A stretch of 64,000 nt of DNA from Alistipes sp. (GCA_017398555.1 JAFQFV010000022.1:1-64000), one strand, 5' to 3'; positions 17,292-30,246 are shown, counted from the stretch's first letter. A program made the numbers and translations. The notes: generated by a model from the letters alone, not told the origin.

Positions 17292-18560
17292 ATGTTAAAG
17301 AAAATTTTATCGTTATCTCTGCTTGTAGCAATGATTTTTACCTCTTGCTGCAACAACGCACCGCAGGGCGCACATCCAGATTGGACTTACGATGCGGTTG
17401 TGTATGAGATGAATGTGCGTCAGTACACTCCGGAGGGCACCTTTGCAGCAGCTGCAGAGCACCTGCCACGCCTTGCTGAGTTGGGTGTAGATATTGTATG
17501 GATGATGCCAATCTATCCTATCGGTGTTAAGGAGCGCAAGGGTACACTTGGCTCTTACTACGCAATCTCTGACTATTGCGCTACAAACCCTGAGTTTGGT
17601 ACTCTTGAGGATTTCGATGCTTTTGTAGCAAAGGCTCACGAACTTGGTCTGAAGGTTATCATCGACTGGGTTGCCAACCACACCTCTCCGGATGCTCTTT
17701 GGATTACAGAGCGTCCTGCAGATTGGTATGTTCGTGATGAGCAGGGTAATACTATTGTTCAGTACGACTGGACAGATATTGCAAAGCTCAACTATGACAA
17801 TCACGATATGCGTGCCGAGATGGAGAAGTGTATGCGTTTCTGGATGGAGCGCGGCATTGACGGTTTCCGTTGCGATATGGCTTGCGAGATGCCGTTTGAC
17901 TTCTGGAAGAGCGTTATCCCATCTATCCGCAAGGACTATCCACAGATGTATTGGCTTGCAGAGGGCGAGCACACAGAGTTGCACAACGGCTCATTTGACG
18001 CATCATACGCTTGGGAGCTTCACCACCTGCTCAACGCCATTGCTCGCGGCGAGAAGGGTGTAGCAGAGCTTAAGGAGTATATTGCAAAGGATGCAGCTGC
18101 ACACCCTGAAGAGGCTTTCCGTCTGATGTTTACATCTAACCACGACGAGAACTCTTGGGCTGGAACCGAGTTTGAGCGTATGGGCGAGGCTGCGAAGGTT
18201 ATGGCGGTGCTTACCTTTACTCTTCCAAATGGTCAGCCACTGATTTACACAGGTCAGGAGATGGGCTGGAACAAGCGTTTCGAGTTCTTTGAGAAGGACC
18301 ATATCCCTGCTTGGGAGAACAACGAGTATGCTCAGTTCTACAAGGAGCTTACTACACTGCGCCACAACAATAAGGCTCTTGCAGCAGGTGAGCGTGGCGG
18401 TAAGATTGAGTATATCGAAGATGTGCCTGCCGGCGTATTTGCATTTACCCGTAGCGTAGAGGGTAATTCGGTTACTGTATATGCAAATCTTACAAATGAG
18501 GCTGTTACTGTTGGTGATACAGAGCTTGCAGCTTGGGGTTGGAATATAATTACAAAATAG
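17292..18560 (+). CDS. GH13 alpha-amylase-family lipoprotein
   Basis: A 422-residue glycoside hydrolase with the lipobox FTSC (Cys19), so it is anchored in the outer membrane or periplasm. The barrel begins almost at once (AVVYEMNVRQYTPEGT). Motifs: IIDWVANH (region I), nucleophile Asp195 in GIDGFRCDMA, acid Glu224 in YWLAEGEH, and Asp285 in FTSNHDENSW. It lacks the extra N-terminal domains seen in the other two GH13 proteins here, and is a compact alpha-amylase of the kind found next to SusC/D. It should cut starch or maltodextrin internally. It follows a strong intercistronic hairpin and ends 8 bases before the next GH13 gene. Confidence 0.9.
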   Translation: MLKKILSLSLLVAMIFTSCCNNAPQGAHPDWTYDAVVYEMNVRQYTPEGTFAAAAEHLPRLAELGVDIVWMMPIYPIGVKERKGTLGSYYAISDYCATNPEFGTLEDFDAFVAKAHELGLKVIIDWVANHTSPDALWITERPADWYVRDEQGNTIVQYDWTDIAKLNYDNHDMRAEMEKCMRFWMERGIDGFRCDMACEMPFDFWKSVIPSIRKDYPQMYWLAEGEHTELHNGSFDASYAWELHHLLNAIARGEKGVAELKEYIAKDAAAHPEEAFRLMFTSNHDENSWAGTEFERMGEAAKVMAVLTFTLPNGQPLIYTGQEMGWNKRFEFFEKDHIPAWENNEYAQFYKELTTLRHNNKALAAGERGGKIEYIEDVPAGVFAFTRSVEGNSVTVYANLTNEAVTVGDTELAAWGWNIITK

Positions 18561-18568
18561 GGGCTAAT

Positions 18569-22655
<4,087 letters not shown>

Positions 22656-22671
22656 ATCACCAATTATAGCA

Positions 22672-22711
22672 AAAAGAGAGGGGCAAATTTCTTGTTCCTC
22701 TCTATTTTTTT
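22672..22711 (+). terminator. Terminator of the starch operon
   Basis: AGAGAGG (22675-22681) pairs with CCTCTCT (22697-22703), followed by A and seven T. It overlaps the promoter of the next gene. Confidence 0.8.
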
Positions 22712-22720
22712 GTATATTTG
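22692..22720 (+). promoter_or_regulatory. Promoter of the PEGA/Sel1 gene
   Basis: TATATTTG (22713-22720) fits TAnnTTTG; TTG at 22692-22694 lies 18 bases before it. The start codon at 22740 gives a leader of about 13 bases. Confidence 0.55.
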
Positions 22721-22739
22721 TGAATTAAACCCCAAACTT

Positions 22740-25700
22740 ATGAAAAAGTTACTCTCTATCTTCGTCGCTCTTTTTGCATTTGCTGTAGCCACAGCACAGG
22801 AGGAGCACTCGATAATTATCGACCAATCCTCTTTCAGAGCCATCCAGTCTGATGCACTGACGGGTGTTGCTATCGACCCGATTGGTAAGGATTCATCGCG
22901 TCGTCCTTGTGCACGTCTTAAGGTGAAGATTAACCGTATGACCCGTGCAGAGATTGACGGAATAGAGGTGAAGATTCATACCAATAACGAGCTTATCAAG
23001 TGTAAGACTGCCGAGTATGACAACGGTCTTATTCTTGAGATGACAGCACTGCCTGTGACCCGTTTCTACTTCTATCATCCGGAGTTTGGATACTCTAACG
23101 AGGTTACACTCAAGTTGGAGGCGGATAAAGAGTTCTATATCGAGGCGAGCCTTAACCAGACCTACTCGATTGTTGTCAATAGTAATGTTATTGACGCTGA
23201 CGTATATATCGACGGGGCATTCAAGGGTCGTACAGGCAGCAACTACAGCCTTACCGTATCGGAGGTAATGGTCGGCGAGCATACTCTGCGTGTAGATTAT
23301 GGCGGTATTAAGCACGAGCAGAAGATTGCAGTCAATAAGGGGTCTATTCAGTTCCGTCAGGTTGTAAATACCGAGGCATCAAAGCCTCAGTTTGTGGTCT
23401 TTGTCGTAGAGCCCGCAGATGCAATTCTGATGATTGACAATAGCGTACACACACTGCAGGATGGTGCAACCAGCCTTATGCTTGAGAATGGTACATACAA
23501 CTATACCATCTCGGCGCAAGACTACCACGATATGCGCGGCACATTTACCGTAGCGGGCGCAAAGGTTGAGAAGATGATTAAGCTCAATCCTGCTTATGGA
23601 TGGCTATCTGTTCTTGGAAGTTCTATTGAGGGTGCTGCGATATTTGTAGATAATAAGTCGATTGGTGTAGCACCGATTAAGGAGTATAAATTATCGAGTG
23701 GCGAGCACCAGATTCGCATCATCAAGGAGCTATACAAGCCTTACAGCGGAACAGTTACCATTCGTGACAATCAGACAACCAACTTCACGCCTTCGCTCAG
23801 CTCCGACTTTGCCAATGTGAACATAACAGCCCCAAATGGAGCAGAGATTTGGATAAATGGAGTGCAAAAGGGTAGTGGACGCTGGAGTGGTAAGCTCTCT
23901 TCGGGTGTCTATCTGTTTGAGGCGCGCAAGAGCAACCATAAGAGCAGTTCTATGTCGCAGACTATCTCGGCAAGCTCTACTCCACAAAGCTATACGCTTG
24001 ATGCACCTACGCCGATTACAGGTTCGCTCGTTGTATCGGGCACACCTGTTATGGCTGATGTTGCTGTAGATGGCAATAATGTTGGCCGTCTGCCGCTCTC
24101 GCTCGATAATCTGCTGATTGGCAACCATAATATAACCGTTTCAAAAGAGGGTTACGCTGCGCATTACGAGAATGTAACTATAGCCGAGGGTAAGAGTTCA
24201 ACTATTACCGTTGCGTTGAAGAAGAATATCACATCACCTCTTAAGGGTGTAAAACCGATAGAGATTGATAAGACACTCTCTGCTGATGCGTTGAATAAAA
24301 AGGGTACAGATTTACACAACAATAATGACTACAACTCTGCTGTTCAGTACTTCTTTGCCGCCGCAGAGAAGGGACACTCTACAGCACAGAGCTGGATGGG
24401 CTACTGTTATGAGTATGGTCATGGTGTTACCAAGGACTATAATGAGGCCGCAAAGTGGTATCGTAAATCTGCCGACCAAGGCTCATCGTATGCACAATCC
24501 AATTTGGGAGATTGCTACTACTACGGAGAAGGCGTAACAAAAGATTATGCAGAGGCTGTAGTGTGGTATCGTAAGGCAGCAGAGCAGGGATACAATAACG
24601 CTCAATACAGTTTGGGATGGTGTTATGAAAAGGGACAAGGCATCTCTCAAAATATCTCTGAGGCTAAAAAGTGGTATCAGAAGGCTGCAGATCAAGGACA
24701 TGAGAACGCCAAAAAACAGTTGAATGGACTCGGTTCTGATAGCAGTTCATCATCTTCAGGCAGAACATACAAAGTGGGCGACTACTACAACGAAAATGGC
24801 CTGGAGGGCGTAGTATTTGCAGTCTCTTCTGACGGTAGAAGCGGAAAGATTGTAAGTATGACACAGCCTACAGATGGTAAAACGGCGTGGGCTGTTGGTA
24901 GCTATGAGCGTGGTAGAGCAATTGGTGCAACATATACTGACGATGGCTCAAAGAATATGGCGATTGTTAAGAGTATATCCGGTTGGCAGACAAAGTATCC
25001 TGCATTTGCTTGGTGTGCAAATCTCGGTAGTGCTTGGTATTTGCCGGCAATCAATGAGTTAGAATCGCTCTTATTTAATGACTCTCTACTCGAAAAGGTA
25101 AATAAGACCATCGAACAGCACAATGGAGTAAAGCTGAATAAACGAGGTGAGCCTCGTTGGTATTGGTCTTCAACCGAGGATGGTAAAGAGGTTAAAATGG
25201 TTCTAATGGACCACAATAAAATCTCCTCTCGTGAGAAAAACTTTACTGACGAATATACATTTACCCGTATTCGCGCTATTGCGAAGTTCGGCAATGGTGC
25301 GTCGTCAAACAGCTATTCAAACAACAACTATAGCAGCTCAAACTACTCATCATCCGGTAGAACTTATAAGGTCGGCGATTTGTACAATGAAAATGGCCTT
25401 AAAGGTGTAGTATTTGAGGTTAGTGCAGATGGCCGAAGCGGAAAGATTCTGCACTTAGAGGATGGCGATATGATGCTTTGGTGTAATAATTCAACTGAAA
25501 GCAAGCGAAAAATAGGCGCCAATAACAGATATGATGGTGAAAAGAATATGGCTGCCGTTAAACAAATCGCTGGTTGGTTAGAAAAATATCCAGTCTTTGC
25601 TTACTGTAATAAACTTGGTGAAGGTTGGTATATTCCTGCACAGGCAGAGTGGGAGTCTATATATCGCAACAAGTCGCTTATTGAGCCAAAACTGACAGAC

Positions 25701-26408
25701 AAGTTGGCTGAACATTGGTATTTCTCATCAACCGAGTCGAATAAGACAGATAGTGGAATACAATGTGTATATGATATGGGAATGAAGAACGGTGGATGTC
25801 TTGATACCCGTAAGAATTATCATAGCAATGCACGAGCTATTCATAAGTTTGGTAGCAGTAATTCATCGAGCAACTATTCAAGTAGCTCGTACAACAACTC
25901 TTCCTACTCAACATCTGGTCGTACTTACAAAGTTGGCGATTTATATACAATCAACGGCGTTCAGGGTGTTGTATTTGAGGTGGATGCGACAGGAAAGCAC
26001 GGTAAAATCATAAGCGTAAAGAGTTCTGGTTATGACAGGGCTTGGGCTTTGGGTGCTGAGCAGAAGAGATTTATCGGTGCAACAGATGTGTACGATGGCG
26101 AGAAAAATATGGCCGTAGTTAAACGTCAAAGCAATTGGAGAAGCAATTACCCTGCATTCGCTTGGTGTGCTGATCTTGGCTCAGGTTGGTATTTGCCAGC
26201 AAAAGAGGAGATGCGTCTTATCTACAGTCTAAAATCCCAATTAGAGCCAAAATTGAGTCGTAAACTTGATGTATTTATGTGGACTTCAACTGAAAATGAC
26301 GAAGTATATAAGGGAGAGTATTGCCCTTGGAACATATCTAATGCAGGTAGTCTATCCACATACTGCAAGAGTCGCACAAATGTCGTTTTTGCCGTTGCTA
26401 AGTTCTAA
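22740..26408 (+). CDS. Exported PEGA - Sel1 - triple-module repeat protein
   Basis: The start is set at MKKLLSIFVALFAF, a signal peptide ending ATAQ; 1222 residues. Residues about 20-130 form an N-terminal domain of unknown type. Four PEGA-like beta domains follow (about 145-500; for example VYIDGAFKGRTG, IFVDNKSIGVAPI, VAVDGNNVGRLP). Next come four Sel1/TPR-like repeats (about 520-660; AQSWMGYCYEYGHGVTKDY and AQSNLGDCYYYGEGVTKDY). The C-terminal half holds three copies of a DUF1566-like module, each starting SGRTYKVGD and containing a WxLP/WYxPA core (GSAWYLPAINE, GEGWYIPAQAE, GSGWYLPAKEE). Ser/Asn/Tyr linkers join them. It is probably exposed in the periplasm or on the surface for protein or glycan interaction; the function is unknown. 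Confidence 0.82.
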   Translation: MKKLLSIFVALFAFAVATAQEEHSIIIDQSSFRAIQSDALTGVAIDPIGKDSSRRPCARLKVKINRMTRAEIDGIEVKIHTNNELIKCKTAEYDNGLILEMTALPVTRFYFYHPEFGYSNEVTLKLEADKEFYIEASLNQTYSIVVNSNVIDADVYIDGAFKGRTGSNYSLTVSEVMVGEHTLRVDYGGIKHEQKIAVNKGSIQFRQVVNTEASKPQFVVFVVEPADAILMIDNSVHTLQDGATSLMLENGTYNYTISAQDYHDMRGTFTVAGAKVEKMIKLNPAYGWLSVLGSSIEGAAIFVDNKSIGVAPIKEYKLSSGEHQIRIIKELYKPYSGTVTIRDNQTTNFTPSLSSDFANVNITAPNGAEIWINGVQKGSGRWSGKLSSGVYLFEARKSNHKSSSMSQTISASSTPQSYTLDAPTPITGSLVVSGTPVMADVAVDGNNVGRLPLSLDNLLIGNHNITVSKEGYAAHYENVTIAEGKSSTITVALKKNITSPLKGVKPIEIDKTLSADALNKKGTDLHNNNDYNSAVQYFFAAAEKGHSTAQSWMGYCYEYGHGVTKDYNEAAKWYRKSADQGSSYAQSNLGDCYYYGEGVTKDYAEAVVWYRKAAEQGYNNAQYSLGWCYEKGQGISQNISEAKKWYQKAADQGHENAKKQLNGLGSDSSSSSSGRTYKVGDYYNENGLEGVVFAVSSDGRSGKIVSMTQPTDGKTAWAVGSYERGRAIGATYTDDGSKNMAIVKSISGWQTKYPAFAWCANLGSAWYLPAINELESLLFNDSLLEKVNKTIEQHNGVKLNKRGEPRWYWSSTEDGKEVKMVLMDHNKISSREKNFTDEYTFTRIRAIAKFGNGASSNSYSNNNYSSSNYSSSGRTYKVGDLYNENGLKGVVFEVSADGRSGKILHLEDGDMMLWCNNSTESKRKIGANNRYDGEKNMAAVKQIAGWLEKYPVFAYCNKLGEGWYIPAQAEWESIYRNKSLIEPKLTDKLAEHWYFSSTESNKTDSGIQCVYDMGMKNGGCLDTRKNYHSNARAIHKFGSSNSSSNYSSSSYNNSSYSTSGRTYKVGDLYTINGVQGVVFEVDATGKHGKIISVKSSGYDRAWALGAEQKRFIGATDVYDGEKNMAVVKRQSNWRSNYPAFAWCADLGSGWYLPAKEEMRLIYSLKSQLEPKLSRKLDVFMWTSTENDEVYKGEYCPWNISNAGSLSTYCKSRTNVVFAVAKF

Positions 26409-26426
26409 CTAAAACCGTAAGTACGT

Positions 26427-27638
26427 ATGCAAAAGTTGATAAAAAATCTCGGTTTCTGGATACTTGTGGCGATGGTTGCAGGTATTGCTGCGGGTGTTAC
26501 GATGGGAGAGAGTGCGAGTGTTTTTGCACCACTTGGAACGCTCTTTATACAACTTATAAAGATGCTCGTTGTGCCTCTTGTTGCGGTATCTATTATATCA
26601 GGAGCTGCGACACTTGGAGGTAGTCGCTCGGCTGGTAAGATTGGCGTTGTAAGTATCGGTTATATAATGCTTACAACCGTTATCTCTATCATTATCGCCA
26701 TCTTCGCGGGTCTTATCTTCAAACCTGGCGCAGGTCTATCTGCCGAGAGCGTTGGCCTGATTAACGCTGCAGCAGATGCAAGTGAGGCGGTAGCTAATCA
26801 AGCGGGATTTTGGCAGACAATTATAGGGATGATTCCTGCAAATCCTATTCAGGCATTTGCCGAGGGTAATATATTGCAGATTATTCTCTTTGGACTATTC
26901 CTCGGTTTCGGTATTGCGGCCATTGAGAGTAGCAAGCGCGAGAAGGTCATTGCGGGTCTTAATTACATCCTTGAGGCGCTGATTTGGTGTATTGGCAAGG
27001 TTATGCTTGTCGCACCGATAGGTGTCTTCGGACTTATGGCAGAGGCTACGGGAACTTTCGGCTTTGATGTGCTGATTAAGGTGGCAAATCTGCTGTGGGT
27101 CGATCTGCTGGCTGTGCTTGTTATGGGACTTGTGATATATCCGCTGACAATTTCACTACTTTCGAGGGTGCCAATCAAGGAGTTTTTCCATCAGATGACA
27201 CGCCCACAGATTATCGCCTTCTCGACAGCATCATCTATGGCTACACTGCCTGTGACAATGTCAGCATGCGATAATATGGGTATCTCAAAGCAGGTATCGG
27301 GATTTGTCGTGCCGCTTGGCGCAACGATTAATATGACGGGAAATGCCATCTACTACACACTTGTTGCATTGTTCTTTGCTCAATTCTATGGCATAGAGCT
27401 TACAGTGGCACACTACGTGGCAATTACCGTCACAGCATCGCTCGGCTCAATTGGTCAGGCGGGCGTTCCTGGTCCTACACTTATGGTGGTAGCAGTACTT
27501 GCAAGTGCGGGTATTCCTATCGAAGGTCTGCCACTGCTATATGCACTCGATAGAGTCTTTGATATGATTCGCACGGTACTCAATATCACCGGTGATGCTG
27601 CTTGTGCCGCTGTTACCGATCGTTTGGCTGCAGAGTAA
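26427..27638 (+). CDS. Dicarboxylate/amino acid:cation symporter
   Basis: A 403-residue DAACS (glutamate/aspartate/C4-dicarboxylate) carrier of the inner membrane. About eight hydrophobic helices are visible. Family motifs are the serine-rich reentrant loop (AFSTASSMATLPVTM, first hairpin), the helix 7 motif ATINMTGNAIYY (NMDGTA-type, here NMTGNA), and the second hairpin (GSIGQAGVPGPTLMVVAV). The Asp in NITGDAACAAV of helix 8 is the usual substrate-binding region. Na+ or H+ coupling cannot be told from sequence by eye. The gene lies 18 bases after the PEGA protein gene and its stop overlaps the next start. Confidence 0.9.
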   Translation: MQKLIKNLGFWILVAMVAGIAAGVTMGESASVFAPLGTLFIQLIKMLVVPLVAVSIISGAATLGGSRSAGKIGVVSIGYIMLTTVISIIIAIFAGLIFKPGAGLSAESVGLINAAADASEAVANQAGFWQTIIGMIPANPIQAFAEGNILQIILFGLFLGFGIAAIESSKREKVIAGLNYILEALIWCIGKVMLVAPIGVFGLMAEATGTFGFDVLIKVANLLWVDLLAVLVMGLVIYPLTISLLSRVPIKEFFHQMTRPQIIAFSTASSMATLPVTMSACDNMGISKQVSGFVVPLGATINMTGNAIYYTLVALFFAQFYGIELTVAHYVAITVTASLGSIGQAGVPGPTLMVVAVLASAGIPIEGLPLLYALDRVFDMIRTVLNITGDAACAAVTDRLAAE

Positions 27639-28048
27639 TGGAAGAGTTGATAGATATACTCCACAACAGCCACTGCTCATGTGTGGTGAGAAATAGGGGA
27701 GAGGTTAGACAACTATACAGCCGAGGTATTAAGGATTTGCATACAATCTATACCCAAGAACCCTCACTGCTAAATGGTGCCGAAATTGCCGATAAGGTTG
27801 TTGGCAGGGCTGCAGCAGCTATAATGATTTTAGGTGGTGTAAAGAGGGTATATACAGATGTTATAAGCCATCTGGCGCTGGATTTACTTAGTAAAAGTTC
27901 TATCGAAGTTAGCTATAAAGAGGTTGTACCCCACATTATCAATCGCTCGCAGACAGACCTCTGTCCTATGGAGCGGGCGACTCGCGAAATAGACTCTTTA
28001 GAGGATATTTTTACAATTATAGATGACTTTGTGCGCTCCTTGGCGTGA
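27638..28048 (+). CDS. DUF1893 family protein
   Basis: A 136-residue protein; the ATG shares one base with the TAA of the symporter gene (TAATG), indicating translational coupling. It begins MEELIDILHNSHCSCVV and has GVKDLH/YSRGIKDLHTIY, AEIADKVVGRAAAAIMILGG and the pattern ERATREIDSLEDIF. These fit the DUF1893 family, whose known structure has a cytidine-deaminase-like fold. The HCSCVV and later C-P-M-E segment could carry metal or redox residues, but no activity is established. Coupling to a carboxylate symporter and a nitroreductase suggests small-molecule metabolism. Confidence 0.78.
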   Translation: MEELIDILHNSHCSCVVRNRGEVRQLYSRGIKDLHTIYTQEPSLLNGAEIADKVVGRAAAAIMILGGVKRVYTDVISHLALDLLSKSSIEVSYKEVVPHIINRSQTDLCPMERATREIDSLEDIFTIIDDFVRSLA

Positions 28049-28079
28049 TGTTTGCGCTCCATTCTCGTAAAAAAGAGAT

Positions 28080-28688
28080 ATGGAGCGTAATTTTATTGAA
28101 GCATTAGAACACCGTCGTAGCCACTATGCTATAAGTGCAGCCATGAGTGCCTCGGAGGAGGAGATTGTAAAAGTAATAGACCGCATTATGCTTGCTATGC
28201 CGTCGGCTTATAATAGCCAATCGAGCAGGGTAGTGCTACTGATGGGTGTGCACCATATATGCTTATGGGGTATTGTCAAGCAGGCTTTGGCAAAGCGTGT
28301 GACATCTGAGGTCTTTGTAGGTACGCGCACAAAGATAGATACCTGCTTTGCCGCAGGATGTGGCACGGTGCTCTTTTATGAGGATATGGATGTTGTAGCC
28401 AAGCTGAAGGAGCAGTTTGCACTCTATGCCGATAAGTTTGACGAATACTCTGCACACACCTCGGCTATGCACCAGATAGCTATCTGGACTGCGCTCGAAG
28501 ATTTGGGATTTGGCTGCTCGCTACAGCACTATAACCCACTGATTGATAGCAATGTGGCTCGACAGTGGAATATTCCATCCTCTTGGAAGCTAATCGCACA
28601 GATGCCATTTGGTACGCCACTACAAGTGCCCGACACAAAGGCGCAGCATCTGCCACTATCTGAAAGACGTTTAATATTTTCCGAATAG
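28080..28688 (+). CDS. Nitroreductase-family flavoprotein
   Basis: A 202-residue FMN-dependent nitroreductase-like protein. The N-terminal signature MERNFIEALEHRRSHYAIS matches the family pattern ALxxRRSxR. It is followed by AMPSAYNSQSSRVVLLMG (FMN-phosphate and isoalloxazine contact region) and, near the C terminus, a LIAQMPFGTP segment. The middle contains DEYSAHTSAMHQIAIWTALEDLGFGCSLQHYN, the usual dimer/active-site helix. It should be a cytoplasmic NAD(P)H oxidoreductase; the natural substrate is unknown. It lies 31 bases after the DUF1893 gene in what looks like a three-gene operon with the symporter. Confidence 0.85.
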   Translation: MERNFIEALEHRRSHYAISAAMSASEEEIVKVIDRIMLAMPSAYNSQSSRVVLLMGVHHICLWGIVKQALAKRVTSEVFVGTRTKIDTCFAAGCGTVLFYEDMDVVAKLKEQFALYADKFDEYSAHTSAMHQIAIWTALEDLGFGCSLQHYNPLIDSNVARQWNIPSSWKLIAQMPFGTPLQVPDTKAQHLPLSERRLIFSE

Positions 28689-28731
28689 AATTATAATAGA
28701 TCGAATATTTTTATATCGTCAGCAAAATTGC

Positions 28732-28739
28732 TATCTTTG
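28732..28739 (+). promoter_or_regulatory. -7 box of the vWA gene promoter
   Basis: TATCTTTG fits TAnnTTTG exactly and lies 18 bases before the ATG at 28758. The -33 region is AT-rich without a clear TTTG. Confidence 0.5.
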
Positions 28740-28757
28740 TAACCAACAAGATTGGTT

Positions 28758-29615
28758 ATGGATAGTTATTCTCAGATTATTACACCGGCAACTCCGATAT
28801 TGGTTGTCATTGCAATAGATCAATCGGGCTCAATGCAGCAACCGTTTGAGAATTGTTCTATGATTGTCTCAAAGAGCGAAATTGCCTCAATCTTAGCTTC
28901 GTCGATAATCGAAGAGCTTATATCTCGCTCATCTCATAGAGATAAGAGTCGTCACTATTTTGACTTGTCAGTGGTTGGATATGCTCGTAACTCGGTCTAT
29001 CCATTACTCTGTGACAGTCACCAACCGGTACCGGCTATCATATATGAGGATAATAGACCTGAGATTGAAAAACGCACTATTGAGTACATCTCTAAAGATA
29101 ACCATCTGCAACTCGTTACAGAGGCCTATTACGAGTGGATTAAACCAAAGGCGGCAGGACCAACCGCAATGCTTGAGATGCTGGACTGCGTGATAGATAT
29201 TGTTGGAGATTGGTGCGAAAATCGTCAAAATTACGACTCCTTCCCGCCTATCGTCATCAATATTACCGATGGCCTTGACGAGATGGAGTACACCGCGCTG
29301 CATAGTTATAAGAGTGAATGTATAAAACAATGTGGAACAAAGCACGGAAAGACGCTGTTCTTCAATGTCTGCATCGACTCTTGTCCGCAGTCAGAGCGCC
29401 TCTACTTCCCATCGGCAAAAGATGTGCCTGCAACCCATGCTGCCGCTATGCTCGCTAAGATGTCAAGCCCATTGCCACCAATGTTTAACCCACTGCATAG
29501 ACTCTATAACGGCAAAACTCTCTCACAACCACCATATTTAGCTCTCTGCTATAATCAAGCAATTCTTGATATGGTTCCAATGCTCAATATCGCACCCAAA
29601 CTCCCGGAAGAGTAG
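28758..29615 (+). CDS. Stand-alone von Willebrand factor A domain protein
   Basis: A 285-residue protein, almost entirely one vWA domain, starting MDSYSQIITPATP. The metal-ion-dependent adhesion site is intact: DQSGS in VVIAIDQSGSMQQP, the Thr in AAGPTAMLEML, and the Asp in VINITDGLDEME. There is no signal peptide or membrane helix, so it is likely cytoplasmic. It resembles the TerY-like soluble vWA proteins of bacterial stress and chaperone systems, but no kinase, phosphatase or MoxR ATPase partner lies nearby. It has its own promoter. Its stop codon falls inside a 13-base word (TAGGTGACTCGAA) that matches 12 of 13 bases of the tRNA-Asp T arm at 30180-30192. Confidence 0.8.
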   Translation: MDSYSQIITPATPILVVIAIDQSGSMQQPFENCSMIVSKSEIASILASSIIEELISRSSHRDKSRHYFDLSVVGYARNSVYPLLCDSHQPVPAIIYEDNRPEIEKRTIEYISKDNHLQLVTEAYYEWIKPKAAGPTAMLEMLDCVIDIVGDWCENRQNYDSFPPIVINITDGLDEMEYTALHSYKSECIKQCGTKHGKTLFFNVCIDSCPQSERLYFPSAKDVPATHAAAMLAKMSSPLPPMFNPLHRLYNGKTLSQPPYLALCYNQAILDMVPMLNIAPKLPEE

Positions 29616-29642
29616 GTGACTCGAATGACGCGCTGTGGCTTT

Positions 29643-29972
29643 ACAGCGCGTCATCACCGAGGGAGTGCCGTAGTTGCGGAACGCAGTGCGGATATACACG
29701 GCCGAGGTAATGTCGCAAAAAATGCTACAGCGCGTCATCACCGAGGGAGTGCCGTAGTTGCGGAACGCAGTGCGGATATACACGACCGAGGTAATGTCGC
29801 AAAAAAAAATGCTACAGCGCGTCATCACCGAGGGAGTGCCGTAGTTGCGGAACGCAGTGTGGATATACACGACCGAGGTAATGTCGCAAAAAAAATGCTA
29901 CAGCTCGTTATCACCGACGAGGTAGCGCAGTCAAGCAATGCTTGGTGCGTGAACAACCGAGGAGGTAACCCC
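29643..29972. repeat. Tandem ~86-bp hairpin repeat array (R2)
   Basis: Four units start at 29643, 29727, 29814 and 29900 (spacing 84, 87 and 86; the length changes are in an A run). Units 1-3 are nearly identical, with the core CACCGAGGGAGTGCCG, a TGCG/CGCA hairpin and ACGACCGAGGTAATGTCGC (GGCCGAGG in unit 1). Unit 4 is divergent: the hairpin is CAAGCaatGCTTG and the end reads GAGGTAACCCC, as in array R1. The overlapping frames on both strands are repeat by-products and are not called as genes. The array lies between the vWA gene and the palindrome beside tRNA-Asp. Confidence 0.88.
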
Positions 29973-30015
29973 CTTATAAGTTTGAGTTGCCAACAGACCG
30001 TCTGCATTATGTACA

Positions 30016-30121
30016 GCGAGGGTAATCGCAAAGCGATATGCAGCAAGGATAGCTCCTTGTGGGCTTGCACACATTGGAGTAAGCCTTGCTGCATACTTCC
30101 GATGTAATCGGATACCCTCGC
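30016..30121. other. Four-way-junction palindrome (cloverleaf-like element)
   Basis: A 106-base stretch folds with no mismatch in four stems. The outer stem is 30016-30024 with 30113-30121 (GCGAGGGTA). Arm 1 is ATCGC-aaa-GCGAT (30025-30037). Arm 2 is an 11-bp stem ATGCAGCAAGG with its complement (30038-30048/30084-30094), with further CTCC/GGAG pairing in its loop. Arm 3 is TCCGAT-gta-ATCGGA (30098-30112). Stems abut with zero to three unpaired bases. It may be an RNA or a DNA structure; it is symmetric enough to form on either strand. No reading frame of credible length explains it. Confidence 0.75.
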
Positions 30122-30134
30122 GGGTAGTATAAAC

Positions 30135-30167
30135 AAAAAAAGAAGACAACCTTTCGATTGTCTTCTT
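30135..30167 (-). terminator. Intrinsic terminator of tRNA-Asp
   Basis: AAGAAGACAA pairs with TTGTCTTCTT (10 bp); on the minus strand a T run follows. It begins six bases after the tRNA 3' end. Confidence 0.88.
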
Positions 30168-30172
30168 TGGTG

Positions 30173-30246
30173 CGGTGCGTAGGGGACTCGAACCCCTGAC
30201 CCCGTGCGTGACAGGCACGTATTCTAACCAGCTGAACTAACGCACC
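30173..30246 (-). tRNA. tRNA-Asp(GTC)
   Basis: A 74-base cloverleaf on the minus strand. The acceptor stem is GGTGCGT/ACGCACC. The D arm contains AGTTCAGCTGGTTAGAAT, the anticodon loop CTGTCAC gives GTC, the T arm is AGGGGTTCGAGTCCCCT, and the discriminator is G. CCA is not encoded. Confidence 0.95.

Noticed and set aside
27602-27637. Twelve extra codons before the DUF1893 start
   Set aside because: They lie inside the symporter gene in another frame; the TAATG overlap gives a natural coupled start at 27638.
29643-29972. R2 as a CRISPR array
   Set aside because: The units are contiguous near-identical ~86-bp repeats without unique spacers, and no cas gene is present.
29538-30136. Frames of 95-163 codons around 29.6-30.2 kb
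   Set aside because: Repeat-derived (three copies of the same 28-residue phrase) or spanning the palindrome and the tRNA-Asp gene.
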